Made by a program: the position numbers and the translations under genes. A stretch of DNA of 64,000 nucleotides. Origin: Micractinium sp. NFX-FRZ. Its lineage: Eukaryota; Chlorophyta; Trebouxiophyceae; Chlorellales; Chlorellaceae. The DNA lies in the NCBI GenBank assembly GCA_029339195.1, contig JAPTJF010000085.1, forward strand, positions 1 to 64,000. Reading direction: 5' to 3'. This document shows, in pieces, positions 1 to 12,102 of the stretch. Position 1 is the first letter of the stretch, and the number at the start of each line of letters is the position of its first letter. Below the pieces are notes generated by a model that was not told where the DNA came from, made no database searches, and saw only the letters and a list, made by a program, of their open reading frames with translations.

Positions 1-478
1 GAATCACCTTCGTGGCGTTTACCTTGTGCGGACGGCTGCTGAACCGAAGAGCCGGCCCATCGGCGCAGAGCGGAACATCACCTGGCCGTGCCGCTGCGAG
101 GACCGCGCGCTTAGCCGAGTTGTTGTTGGCTAGAAGACAACAGCGACAACAAGGAAATGAGCGCTCGGGTTTGGGGGTTACCATCCTGGCACTGCCGCAC
201 CCGCCGCCACATCAGCCGCCAGTGGCGCCGAGTTTTTTCTTATTTATGTCCTGCGTTTTTGGACTGTTGCCAGATGCACAATAAGTACAGCTATATTCCA
301 CCAGCTGCGCCTACTGCCACCGACTTGTAGTCAGCGCAATGGCCAGCCCTGCAGCCACTGTGGTCTACCGCACCCCGCTGCCCTCCCGCGTCCTGCTGGC
401 ACCACTTCTGGGCTTAAACGGCTCTTCAGCTTTACAAGGAAATGAACCAAAGGCCACTGCTGTACACGCCTGTTTCCC
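1..478. other. Window start; no supported gene
   Basis: No reading frame here can be assigned. An open frame from about 12 to 284 on the plus strand has no ATG start and no recognisable domain; it could be the 3' end of a gene lying to the left. The right part (about 415-478) is probably the 3' untranslated region of the VTE6 gene, because a TGTAA motif lies on the minus strand at 432-436. Confidence 0.4.
432..436 (-). terminator. Candidate TGTAA polyadenylation signal of VTE6
   Basis: TGTAA lies on the minus strand about 45 bases past the VTE6 stop codon. This pentamer is the usual poly(A) signal in chlorophyte algae. The short distance is plausible but unverified. Confidence 0.35.
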
Positions 479-2719
479 CTACTGCCCCAGAGTTGTTGCC
501 AGTGCCATTGCCAGGCCCGCAGCCACCGTGATCTGCACCACATTCACCAGGTCGTTGCTGAGCCAGGGCAGGCGCCCCTGCACCGTGGCCCCCAGCCAGC
601 TCTCAAACACGTTGGCGAGGAAGGCGGCGACGGTGATGGCCAGCGCACCAGTGCCGTCCACCTGCAAAGTTTAACACAAGACAAAAGTAGGCAACAGGTG
701 GCTGTAGCTGCAAGGGGCTTGGTGTCGAGGGGGGCGGGGCCGGGCCATGCGGCGGGACTGGTACGTCACAGCCCAAGTGGGCCAGAGCTGGCACTTTGAG
801 CACGCCCCATGGGTCTCGCCATCATTCACCAAGCAGGCCCAGACCTCCATGTCCATCTACAAGTTAGTCACAAAACACTACGGGCCCTGCCCCCCACCCC
901 TCACCTGGCCCAGTGCGAGCGCCAAGCCGCCCACGCCGGCGCCTGCCACCAAGCCTGCTGCTGTCCCCTCCAGGCTCACTGCCCCCTCGGTGCCACGTGG
1001 CACGCGCTGCAGGGTGGTGATCAGGTACGTAGTCTGCCCATACGCCTTGCCAATCTCGGAGGAGGTGGTGTCTGCAAGCTTGCTAGCGAAACTGGCGGCA
1101 AAGCCGACCTGCGAGAAGAGCGCCCAAAGGGCCAGGGGCCAGGGGGATCAAGGTGCTGTCAATCTAGGGGTGGAGGATGTCTGCCCAGCTTAGCGGCAAA
1201 GCTTACGGCAACCCCAACCTTCATGATGTGAGGGGGCCGCCCCCAGTTAGAGGGGAGAAGCACAGGAGCAAGCAGGGGCATGGCGAAGGCCTGCCTAGAG
1301 GGTGCCTGGGTTGGCGGTGCTGGCAGCCTGAAGCACACTGGTGCAGCTGGCTACGCTGTGCCAGAACACATTCAACTGCTTTTCACCGCTGCCGGCAATG
1401 GCAGGTGCAACTTTGCACAAAAAAGACACCCACCCAGGATACTGGCAGTGGCCCCTGCCACTCACCCGCCAGGGGAAGGGGTCGCCTAGGTACAGTGCGG
1501 CCGCTGCACACAGGATGCCGGCAAAGCCTGAGCCCAGCACGCTGCCCTGCAGCGCGGAGTGATATTCAGGGCAGAGGCAGAGGCAGGCATAGCGGTAAGC
1601 TGTCCAGCTTGAGCTGTGCCGGGCTAAGCTGCAAGACGGGAAAGTGCAGGGAAACAGCACACACTTTGCAACACATGGTGACGGCACCAATTGGTGGCAA
1701 GGGCCCGCCCCCAACATAACCGCTCAGGTGCTCCTGCCTGCCAGCTACGCACCAGCGACCGTCGGCCGGAGCGCGCCTCGGCGATCCCCTCCCGCTGCTT
1801 CTGCTCCAGCTTGACTTTAGTCACCTGCAAGCACGAACGCGCGGAAGAACCGCAGGGTTTGCAGCGACAAAAAGAACTGAGCCGGCTGCAGCAATTAAGC
1901 AGTCTTAGCAAGGAGTTGGCAGCAGTGCAGAGACACGGTAGTGGTAGCGGGGGCAGCAGGGCACGAAGGTCTGGGGCAAGCACCTTCAGCGGGCAAGAGG
2001 GTGCGGCACTGGGGAGTTTGTGTAGTGTGATGGCACCATGGCTATGACTGGCGCTGGCTTGCCATCCTCAACAAGTACCAGCGCTACTGCCCGGCCGCAC
2101 GCATGTCCTTTCCGCCGCCCGCCCGCCCGACCCCATGGCACTACGCCATTGCCCGCCTGCGTGCCCTCCCGCCTCCCTCTCTCCCTTACCAATGAGCCGA
2201 CAATGAAGTAGGTGCAGACGATGGCATAAGCCCCTGGACCAAACGCGGAGTAGGTGAGGGTGCCCAGCACCCAGGAGCTCAGCACGCCCTCCCACGTCAG
2301 GCCGCTGAGCAGCACCCGGATGCCAACTAGATACACCGCCGTGTTGGCGGCAGCACCAACCGCCAGCCCAGGCGAGGGGCTCACGGCAGCGGTGAGGAAC
2401 TCCTGCAACCAGGTTATCACATATTGTTTCACCTCACAACACGCAGATGCACCTGCAAGAGCTCGCTTAGCAATGGCGGGCGGCGGCAGCCGGCGGCGGC
2501 GGCGGCGGCAGCGGCGGGCGGCGGCGGCGGCAGCAGGGCCCTACTCACCTCTGCCAGCGGGGGCAACGCTCGCCTGGTTCGTTCCGCGGCCTGCCTCCTG
2601 CGCTTTGTCTGCAGTTGCCTCGCCACGCCCGGGCAGCCGAGACTGCCGGGCACGCCCGCCCGGCGTCCAGGCTGCACAGCCGCCTGCTGCACCCGCGGTG
2701 CTGCGGATAGTGTTACCAT
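479..2719 (-). CDS. VTE6: VTE6-like phytyl-phosphate kinase (DUF92/TMEM19 family), chloroplast
   Basis: Six exons join in phase: 2549-2719, 2190-2402, 1753-1824, 1466-1546, 905-1108 and 479-661, giving 307 residues. Residues 1-57 are rich in Arg, Ala, Ser and Gln and look like a transit peptide. The rest is a hydrophobic multi-helix protein with the DUF92 signatures LLSGLTWEGVL and FGPGAY (exon 2), VTKVKLEQK followed by GRR (exon 3), GSGFAGILCA (exon 4), KLADTTSSEIGKAYGQ (exon 5) and WLSNDLVNVVQ at the C-terminus. In Arabidopsis, VTE6 phosphorylates phytyl-phosphate released from chlorophyll, feeding tocopherol and phylloquinone synthesis in the plastid envelope. The start is the ATG at 2719, the first one that precedes the transit peptide. 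The gene is divergent from the REJ-domain gene. Family identification is strong; the exact substrate is inferred from the plant homologue. Confidence 0.9.
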
Positions 2720-3389
2720 GATGGTGCAGAACAGGCGGTAGAGGATGAGGTGGGAAGACCTGTGGCCAGGCGGTGGAAGGTGCGGCGGGCGGGACGGTGC
2801 CGCGGGACGGCGGGCAAACCGCTTTTGTTCAGTGGTTTGCTGCGCTCCGATTCGGCTGTTTGCCAACATAGTGCTGCCTTTGTACTCCTAATCACTATTG
2901 CCAATTGCCCAATTCAGCCCGGCGATTTGGCTTGCTGATGGAGGGCCCGCGGAATGAGCGCTGCTGCAGCTACACTGGGGGCTCCCCGGGAGCACCAGCC
3001 GTAAAAGAGTTTACCAGTGCTGCTTTCTTAGGTGCGTCGGATACCTATACAGCCGTGATCGTTCCATAAACAGTGGGAAAACTCACAGCGTCAGTACAAG
3101 CCACATTCTGTAGGAACGGCGCGCCGCCCGCAGGCCACCTGTGTCCGCCGCCATGCCAGGCCGGAGTGCCTGCGGCATGGCGTGCTCAACTTCGATCTAG
3201 AATCGTAGCTGCTATTCGGAGCTGCTACACGGCGCCTAGAGACGGGTCACAGGCAAACGCCACGTGTCGGCCGTTTCGAAAATTCTCTTCCAGCACGACC
3301 GCCCCTGCTGACTCTCCCTAATTGCTTCCTCGAAGTTAATAACGCCGTTGCGCTAGCTCTACCCGCGGCACTAGCGGGCACCTCGCTGG
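2720..3389. promoter_or_regulatory. Divergent intergenic region between VTE6 and the REJ-domain gene
   Basis: About 670 bases separate two divergent start codons, so the promoters and 5' leaders of both genes must lie here. I see no convincing TATA box or known motif, and no coding frame. Confidence 0.5.
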
Positions 3390-6300
3390 ATGGCGATGGG
3401 CGGTGCTGCCCGTGTGCCCAAATGGGCTGCTGCACTGGCCTGCGCCCTGTTTCTGTGCGCAATTGGTAAGAAATCGTGATTCCTGTGCCTATTGCGCATT
3501 CAGCCGTGATCAACACCACTGGAGACGGGCCGTTATCGAACCCACGCAAAGTGCGCGGTCAACTCATTCAATTCCCGTCCCCGCAGGCTGCGCAGCTGCC
3601 TCCGGCACCCCTTGCGATCTGAAAGATGGCAAGCCAACATGCGTGGTCGGGTGAGCGGAGGTGGACCGCCAGGGTTTGCTCCAAGGCTGCGCCGCCTGCC
3701 GCCGCCACAAGGCGCTGGCGCCATGTACACACTCCACATGTGCCCCTGCTCCCTGCTGTCCTTTCGTGGGCAGCCTCTTTGCTTCGCATGCTACCTTCAC
3801 AAACTTCCTGCACACCTCCGACACCCCTCCTCCGAGCCCCCTCCCCTGCAGGGATGATGATCTGCAAGCTGCTTGTGCTGCCCTGGGCAGCCAGCAAGCG
3901 TGCGTTGCCGCTGGCCAGTGCACCTGGCAGTCATCTTTGAACGCCTGCACCGCAGCAGACGCTTGTTCAGGCGTGAACAAACACGGCTGCCTGGCTCCAG
4001 ACGAGGGAGCAGCTGTCGACAAGGCAGATGCTGCTTTCCTCGGCTCCTGGCTGAAACTCACCCCAGATCAGGCACTGAACCAGGCCAAGCTCGGCAGCCA
4101 GGCAGCGCAGCGATGGCGCGAGGTGCTCGGCTCGAGGGCGCTTGGTGAGGTGGTGTTGCCAGGCGCATACCCACCGCCTTCGCCGTCTCCCAGCCCCCGC
4201 CCTCCCAGCCCAAGACCTCCGCGCCCTCCCCCACCGCCTCCGCCCTGCCACACCTGCTCTACCTGTTTGACGACAGCCACCTCGTTTGCCAACAGCTCTA
4301 AAGCACTGAAGCCTGAGGAGTACGCCAACGCAGGACGCACCTCTTGCCTAGCGGTGCGGCTTCATGCAAGTGGCAAGCTGCACATGTGCTGGCGTGCAGC
4401 ATTGCTGTGCACCTTGAGGCGTGCTTCTGATGCAGTATAGTGCCCCCTTCAGCTTCCCAGTTCAATCGAAAACTCTCCTCCCTCTCCCTCCCTACAACTG
4501 CAGAGCGGCGGTGACTTCACCACGTGCAGCGGCATTTTCGGCCTGCTTGAAGCGTATCCCGAGGTTGCCAACCGCCCAGCGGCCTTCTGCCAGCAGACTG
4601 GCCAGTGCAGGTACGTTGCCAGGAAGGGCAGTCGTGCATGCATCTTACAGAGAGGCAGCCGCTGGGCAGACGAGCTTCCAATGGCACATATCCGCACGAA
4701 GCCTTCCTGTAGCCGGCGTGGGGTGGGGTGACGTGGCGTGGGTCTCATGGAGTCCCTGCAGAGCAGCCTGCCTAAGTGCCTGCCTAAGTGCCTGCCTACC
4801 CGCATCATCTGCCCTGCAGCAAGGAGTGTGTTCGAGATCTGAGCCTCACCCTCTGCTCTACGACGGGATACGCCGGCGGCGCCATCCAGCCCACCCTTCC
4901 GAATGCTACCGTCTGCACCTCCTCAGCCGGCTGCTCTGGCGCCCAAACCTGCGACACCTTCAGCGCCTGTGTGACTCTGTCAGAGGTGCGTGGCATTGTG
5001 CTGGAGCGGTTTGCCGGGCAGATCAGCGTGCACCTGGCCAGGGCAGGAGCACACCACCTGCTGACTTCTTGCTTTCGGACCTTGTTGCTAGCCGTGGGCA
5101 GCTCACCAACCTGGTGCTCTGAGAGCAGCAAAGCACGTGCTTACCGCTTGCCCATCACTGCTATTGCCCTCCCCACTGTGCAGTGTGATGCTGCCACCGG
5201 CCTGGACAGGCGGTCGTGCGGCGGCACCTGCATCAGCAAGTGTGACTCCCCCTCTATTAAGTCCCAGCTTGCGAGCCTCAACAAGGGCACCTGCACCTCC
5301 AACAGCGAGTGAGTGCCCCAGCACGCATCCAGCCCTCAGACTGCATCCGAGGCACCGAGCCAGCCCGTGTGCTGCCTCTGCGGATGCACTGTCTGGTGCT
5401 CTAAGACTTTCTACGTCCCCGGGCGGTCACTGCCTCCCCCCTCCCCCTTCGCCCCCTGCCCCACCCCGGCCCCCATCCCGCAGGTGCACCAACCCGGGCG
5501 AGACGTGCATTCCGGTTGCCAGCATTGCGGTTGCCAACCGAACCTGCACAAAGTATTCCTGCGACCTTGGCACCGCCGCCATCACTGGCAGCTCCTGCAC
5601 CGGTTTCTGCACTACTGCCACGGCGCCTGCCCTACTGTCTGCACAGCTGTCGGCCAATGGCCGCCAGATGCTGCTGTCCTTTGACCAAGATGTGGCGCTC
5701 TCTCCCCAGGCTGGCCTCCGCACCGTGTTCACCGATGCAACTGCTGACAAGCTGGGAAGTGCGAGCCAGGTGGCAGTGGCACAGTCAGACACGCGCCAGC
5801 TGGTCGTGGCTCTTGACTTTGCATCCAGTGTCATCTTGAACGACACCATTGCCATCCGTGCCAGCAGCGCTGTGGCCGGAAGGCTGAACGGACTGGTGGC
5901 GCAGGCAACCTCTCAAGCCCTGCAGGCAAGTTTCGGGGGCCGCTGCAGGTCGTTGCATCGAGTTTTGTGTTTTGGGGGGGGCGGGGGGGGGCAGGGTAGA
6001 AGAGTGAGCCGCACTCGTTTGATGCAGCAGCGGCAAAGCCAGCTGTTGGCAGCCTGCAAACTTTAACGTGCATGCCAGCACTTATGTATTCGGACAAGGG
6101 CACTGTTTGACTCTCACCCAGTCGAAGCTGGCTGGTATTGCATTGCGCAGGGCCCCGGCACGCCAGACGCCCCCATTGCCCTCGTCTCGGGACCAAGCTC
6201 CATTGGCTCTGGGTGCACTGGCACAGGAAGCAGTGCGACAATCGATGCCTCCAGCACCCCTGCTTCTGCTGGGCGCCCCGTAACTTTCAGCTGGAGCAGC

Positions 6301-9300
6301 CCGAATGCCACGCTGGCAGCCATTGCCACGTCAGCCACTGGCTCACGCCTGGTGCTACCTGGTGCCACCGTGGGAGCACTCACTGCTGGCAGCTACACAG
6401 TGCAGCTCACTGTCACCAACTGGCTGGGCGCCACAGGTGCGGCGGCATGTAGAATCTCTCAAAGCATGTTTGCATCTAATGAGTGTATGCCAAATGCACC
6501 ATCAGACCCACCTTCACCTGCATTGGAAGCTAACTTTGTCGCAACACCTTGCTCGTGCAGGCTCCTCCACCTTCACTTTCACCAAAGCGGCTGAGCCGCT
6601 GCCTGTCCTGAAGGTTGAGGGAGGCCTGGACCAGACCTTCCTGCTGGCATCTGGCATCAGCGTGCAAACAAGCATTGACCTCTCATCAGTCTGCCCAGGT
6701 GTGCTTTGTGGTGATACATGGCGCTTACAGAAGCCCTCTGAATTGACTGCAGCCTACTCTCGCTAGGCTTGGTGATCGCAGGACCTTGCGTGCATTGAAT
6801 CATGGCACACCGCAACCGCTGGGCCTCAGCCCGCGTTCGACCCGAAATGTTATCCCCGCGTGCAGGCCGGACTGTGACCTACCTTTGGACAGAGACCAGC
6901 GGCAAGCTTGCCCCGGGATCCTTTGTCAACAACCGGCCGCAGCTGCAAGTCACGGTGCGCTCCAGCCTGGAAGCGCTGCACCGGAAAAAGCCGCTTTGCA
7001 TTGCCAACACAGACATCACGCAGTGCCATGGTGCATAATTTGCATTGTTGGGTACGATTACGCTTTGACCCCTCCACTATCCCTGCAGGCCTTGTCCAGC
7101 GTGTTGGCTGGGGACGTCCTGACTTTCACGTTCAGCGCCACACTGGTTGGCACTGCCAACGCCACCACCAGCACCACAGTCAGGCTCACCGCCCTGTCCT
7201 CACCTGTGGAAGCCAAGTTGACTGGCCCGCGTGGCGACGTGCTGGTGCGCCTGCAGCGCCAGCCCAGGGGCACCCTTTTTGCGACTGTTTCCCTTGCTTG
7301 TTGGCCATTGCCGTGGAGAGTTTAGCATCCCAGATACTGCCACGCTAAGCGCTGAGCTTTTGTGTGGTTTCACTTGATTGCAGGACACGCGTGTCTTGAC
7401 CTTCACTGGTAGCAACAGCCGGGACCCAGATGACCCCGCAGGCCGGGAGCCCTTCCGTTACGCTTGGACGTGCACAGCCATAAACTCCACCACACAGGTG
7501 TGTCGGCTGCTGTGCAGGGGAAGCCGATTGCCTCGCTTGCAGCCTCTAATGCGGCATGATGCTTGGCTGGCAAGGGCCAATCGCTCCATGTTCGAAGTGC
7601 ATGCGATAAATCGTCAACCCACGTCCAATGCCTCCCTGCTTCTTCATTTGCCATGCCCGTGTGCAGGCCAGTTCACCCTGCTTCAAGGACCCAAACACTG
7701 CACCTGACACGTCTGGGCGCACGCTCACCATCCCGGCTAACCGGTTGCCGGCTGGCAACGTGGCGTACTTGATCAGCTTGAATGCTGCCAAGGGCACTGG
7801 CAACAACGCACGGAGCGACATCGACACTGCTGTCATCAACGTGTTGGCTGGTGCTGCCCCCACTGGCACCATCAGGTGTGGTTAGGTGCCTAAATGACTT
7901 ACTAACAGCATGAATGCATAATGGCAGGCAACTGCAACGTGCGTGCATTGTGCAGCATGGAGGGGGTCGCTGTCATGCCAAGCACACAGGCAGACATTCA
8001 ACGACCTGTACACTCCCCCTCTTTACCTGCAGGCGCATTTGCGAGCCAGACGGATGCCCCAAGCTGCACAACCCTACCCAGGCCCTGAGGCTCACAATGG
8101 CGCTGGACGACGCAACCCTGGCCAGCAGTGCCAGCTATGCTTGGGCATCCGACAGCGTGTCCCTGGCTGGCGCTGCCGCCAGCACCACCAGACAGGTACT
8201 TAGGAGGGCTGAGCTGGGCAGGTCTGTGGTCCTTTATGCCTCCATAGGACAGGGCAGTGCCAGGCACAGGCTGCCACCTCACCAGCCTCCGGGCACTGCT
8301 TTCTTTCCCGACTCATCTACTTGCCTCCATCCAACACAAGCTCTCTACGCCTGCGTCCCTGTCACTGTGCAGTCCCTCATCATTCAACCCGTGTCAACCA
8401 GCGGGCAGTCGGTGTTCACTGACGGATCCACCCTCACCGTTACGGTGACAACCACGGCAGAGGGCAAGAGCGCCACCGCAAGCATCGCAGTGCCCATCGC
8501 CCGCCGCCCCGCCTGCACGGCAGCTAACGGTGCTTCGTGCCTCTCCGTCTCCCCCGCCTCCGGCCCAGCAGACACCTCCTTTGTGGCCACGGCTGCCGGT
8601 TTCGCGGCTGACAGCTCCCTGCGCTTCGACTTTGGGGTGCAGCTGGCGGGTGGCGAGCGCACAACCTATACACGTGACTCGGCCAGCCCCCAGTTCACGT
8701 TCGCCCCCCGCCTGCTGCGTCCTGGCAACCACACCCTGTTTGTCTGTGCCACCGGTGCGTGGGTTGAGTGGTTGGTTTCTCGAACTTTGCAAGGTGTGGC
8801 TCCTGTGTGTGCAGCTACATGTCCACCTCTGTGTGCGCACTTCAAACTACTATCAAAGGTGCCTGATCTGGTACATAGACCCCCCCCCCCCAACTATGTC
8901 CCTGGTGCCCATTGCTCTCCCCGATGCAGACCTGTTTGAAGCTCGGGCCTGCTCCATCACTGTCGTCACGGTTGCGGATGCCACCGCTGCTGTCTCCCAA
9001 GATGAGCTGGACGCAATTGGCGACTCCTTCCAAGCAGCCGTGGCGTCGGGCAGCACCGCTGGCCTGATCAGCGCCGCATTCCAGCTCTCTGCAGTCGGCG
9101 GGCAGAACAGGCGCGCGCTGCAGGCGGTTGCCGCCGTTAGCTCTGTCAGTGCCACCATTCAGAACCAGACTGAGAGCGTGATGAAGGCGTTGGAGAGCGA
9201 CGTGGCGGGCGGCCAAGTTTCGGCCGCTGCTGCTCTGAACGTGGCGGGTGCAGGTAGGGCAGGAATCCGCGTTCTGGGTTCTCAGCTGTTCAAAGCAACG

Positions 9301-12102
9301 CTGGCGCAGGAAACGCTTGGCGAAGGCCGTACATAACATGCACCGACGCCTAAGACTGCCCGCCCGTTGCCACCCCGTCCGTCCTGCCATGCAGCCCGGG
9401 AGCTCATCACAGGCGCACCAACTGTCACCTATGCGCTGGCAGATAGCGCTTTGAAGGTGGGAGCGGGTTGGGCAGCAGCATCTGGGCAGGCTGCAACAGA
9501 TTTAAAGCAGTGGCAGCCATTGCACCGCGCCACTTGTTTCAGTTACCAAACATCAAGGCTCACATTGCCGGGTTGCTGTTGCCTGTTGTTTGTCCCTGCA
9601 GATTGCGACAGCTGCCATGCAGATTGTGGCTGGAGGCAGCAGCACCGCAGCCCCGGCAGATCTGGAGGTGCTTCTTGGCATTGCCGCTGTGGCAGGGCCC
9701 GCCCTGGTGGTTGCCCCAGCGCCTGCCGCAGGCTCCCGCCGCCGCTTGCTGGTGGCGCTCAGCGGCCAGGATGCTGCTCGGGATGGGCTGGCTCGCACTC
9801 GCCAGCTCGTGTCGAGCGTCCAACAAGTGCTGCTTTCTTCCATGGTAGGTGGCGTGCCCAGCAAGACACCTGTGTGCCCTGCGCATGACAGACCCCCATA
9901 TGCCCCTGATAGAAGTCCTCCTCACGCCCTCTATAAACACACACACCAATCCTCCTTTTCATCAACACAATCCTGCCGCAGATTGCCGGCGAGGAGCGAT
10001 CAGTTGGCAGCTCCGGCCTCACGGCCACTGTTGCAGTCGTGGACGTGGCGGAACTGGGAGGCAGCCCCAAATCATTCGACATTGGTGCAAGCAAGGCCGC
10101 CGCCACACTGCCAGGCGGCTTTACGCTGTCGGGTGCGCCTGCTGTCCCTCTTGTTTTGTGTGCTCAGTTTGTGTGCGTGGCGTTGATGCACTTTGCACGC
10201 TGGTCAGCTTGCTCACCAGTCCGCGCCCGCCATGCTTCCTTCTGCCTGCAGGCGCCACCCCGCCCCAGCACTTCCAGCTGCGCCTATCCCACCACGACAA
10301 CATCGGCTTGCTCACTGCCAGCGACTTCACCAGCCAGGCAGCCCTGCCAACCAATGGGCGCCGCCGGCTTATGGCCGATCCCGCAGTGGAGGGCGCACAA
10401 AGCACCACTGTTGTCAGCGGTGAGTGAGGGGCAGGGCGCTTGTGTGCCACGAGCTCGGTCCAGTGGGTGAGCTCGACAGACTGACGTGCAGCAGGGTGTG
10501 ACTCCTGCATCCGGAGGCCTCTGGAAAGTGGCTGCATATGCTACCATCCTGCTGCTGTGCAGCAGGCGTGAGCGGGTGCATCCTCCAGCAGCTGCTGCCC
10601 GAAACTCACCTGTCTGCTGCTTTGCAGGTCAAGTGACTGTTGAAGCGAGCGTTGCCGGAGGCGCCGTGAATGTCACCCTGCCCCTCACCAACGCCTACGT
10701 TGCCGACAAGGTGAGTGTTTTGGCCCAGCCTAGAGAATGTCAGAGAACTAGAGAGATCAAGCAACATCTACGCTAAGCTGGTCTGAGCTTCCTAGTGCCC
10801 GCTCGCCTTCCCCAGCACCTCACACAGCTATGCTGGCCCCTCCTCCCCCTGCAGCTCACCATGTGCTTGCGCCTGGATGCGTCTGGGTATTGGCTGTCGG
10901 ATGGCATCTCCCTGGCTTCTGTGGGCCCCGTCGACAGCTCGACGCAAGCAGTCTGCACCCTGGCACAGCTGGACGCCGGAAGCAGCAGTACCATTGTGGT
11001 GGTGCAGTACATCCTGCCCCCTTCTCCTCCGCCTCCTCCACCCTCGCCGAGCCCTTCCCCGCCACCCACCCCTCCCCCCACTCCTCCGCCCTCCCCGCCA
11101 CAACCACCTTCTCCACCGCCATCTGCCTCACCTCCACCGCCGCCGCGCCCTCCCGTCGAGGGTGGCGCCGGCAGCAGCCCACCACCCCCGCCAGCCACCG
11201 TGGTCACGGTCACAGTGCCCAAGCTGACGTTCACTGCTCGCCTCACCAAGTACACCCCCGAAACATTCGGCCCGGCAGCACAGGAGCAGTACATGGCCGC
11301 CCTCAAGGCGGCATCCGAAGGTGAGGAGGCACCCTGGGGCCGGAAGCCGCTCTCCCCATGAACGCCAATGCCTGCCCTGGGGGACAGGGGGTGGGGAGCA
11401 ATGATAGCCGATCGGTCACGCGTGGTGACGTGAACCTGATTGATGAGGCCCCATGGCAGGGCATTCAACAACACGCTGAAACAAAGCACAGTTACCAACT
11501 CGTTGCCTGCCTCCCACCCTGCTCCCAATGCCTATTTGCAGTCAATGTGTTGGTGAGCATCACCGCCATCCGCTCAGGCTCCGCAATCGTCGACACAACC
11601 GTGACCTTCCTGGTGTCCGACGGCAGCACTGATGCCGCTGACAAGTTGACCACCGCCCTGGAGGAGAACCCCTCCTCTGTGCTGCCCACAACAACCTGGG
11701 GGGCGGTTACCGTGAGCGGTGTGCAGCAGTCGCAGGTGTCAGTTTCTGTCCCTCCTGACACCCTCACTCCCCCGGCACCCAAGAGCTCCGATGACAACGT
11801 GCCCCTGATTGTGGGGCTTGTTGTTGGACGTAAGTGTGTTTAGCTCTTAGCGGTCTGCATCTTGGCTAACGCTCTGCAGAGAGCGCATGAAGTTCAGGGA
11901 GCATCGGGCAGCTCCATGAATCCTGAATTGTTCAACAAGCACAGCTGTTGGCTAACCATGCCTGCACAACACCTGCCCTCACCTGATGCCTGCAGTTGGT
12001 GGCGCCGTCCTGCTCATCGGAGTGGGCGTGATGGTGCTGCGCCGCCGCAACGCCCGGCACTCCACCGTCGGCGACTACGCTGCCACCAGGGAGGCCCCTT
12101 GA
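3390..12102 (+). CDS. Large REJ-domain surface protein with Pro-rich linkers, GPS-like region and one C-terminal membrane helix
   Basis: I read about 24 exons, roughly 1,650 residues. Exon 1 (3390-3465) encodes a signal peptide with hydrophobic core AAALACALFLCAIG. Exons 2-7 are Cys-rich, with one Ser-Pro/Arg-Pro linker near 4170-4250. From about 6130 to 8750 the segments resemble the REJ domain of polycystin-1: a FSWSSPNATL stretch, several ITVVTVA-like beta strands and the motif DPDDPAGREPFRYAWTC at 7420-7475. The part from 8930 to 10990 looks like a GAIN fold ending in a GPS-like segment (MCLRLDASGYWLSDG, then AVCTLAQLDAGS). A long Pro-rich linker follows (11020-11190), then a SEA-like segment (11210-11800). 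The last exon (about 11996-12102) carries a hydrophobic helix and a short basic tail with RRRNARHS. It is inferred to be a type I plasma-membrane or wall-contact receptor. No ion-channel region is present. Several internal exon limits are approximate. Confidence 0.75.

Noticed and set aside
12..284. 90-codon open frame at the window start
   Set aside because: No ATG start, no conserved motif; it could be the tail of an upstream gene but cannot be supported.
10773..11528. Long Gly-rich minus-strand frame
   Set aside because: It is the antisense of the Pro-rich linker of the REJ-domain protein; the Gly runs only mirror the Pro codons.
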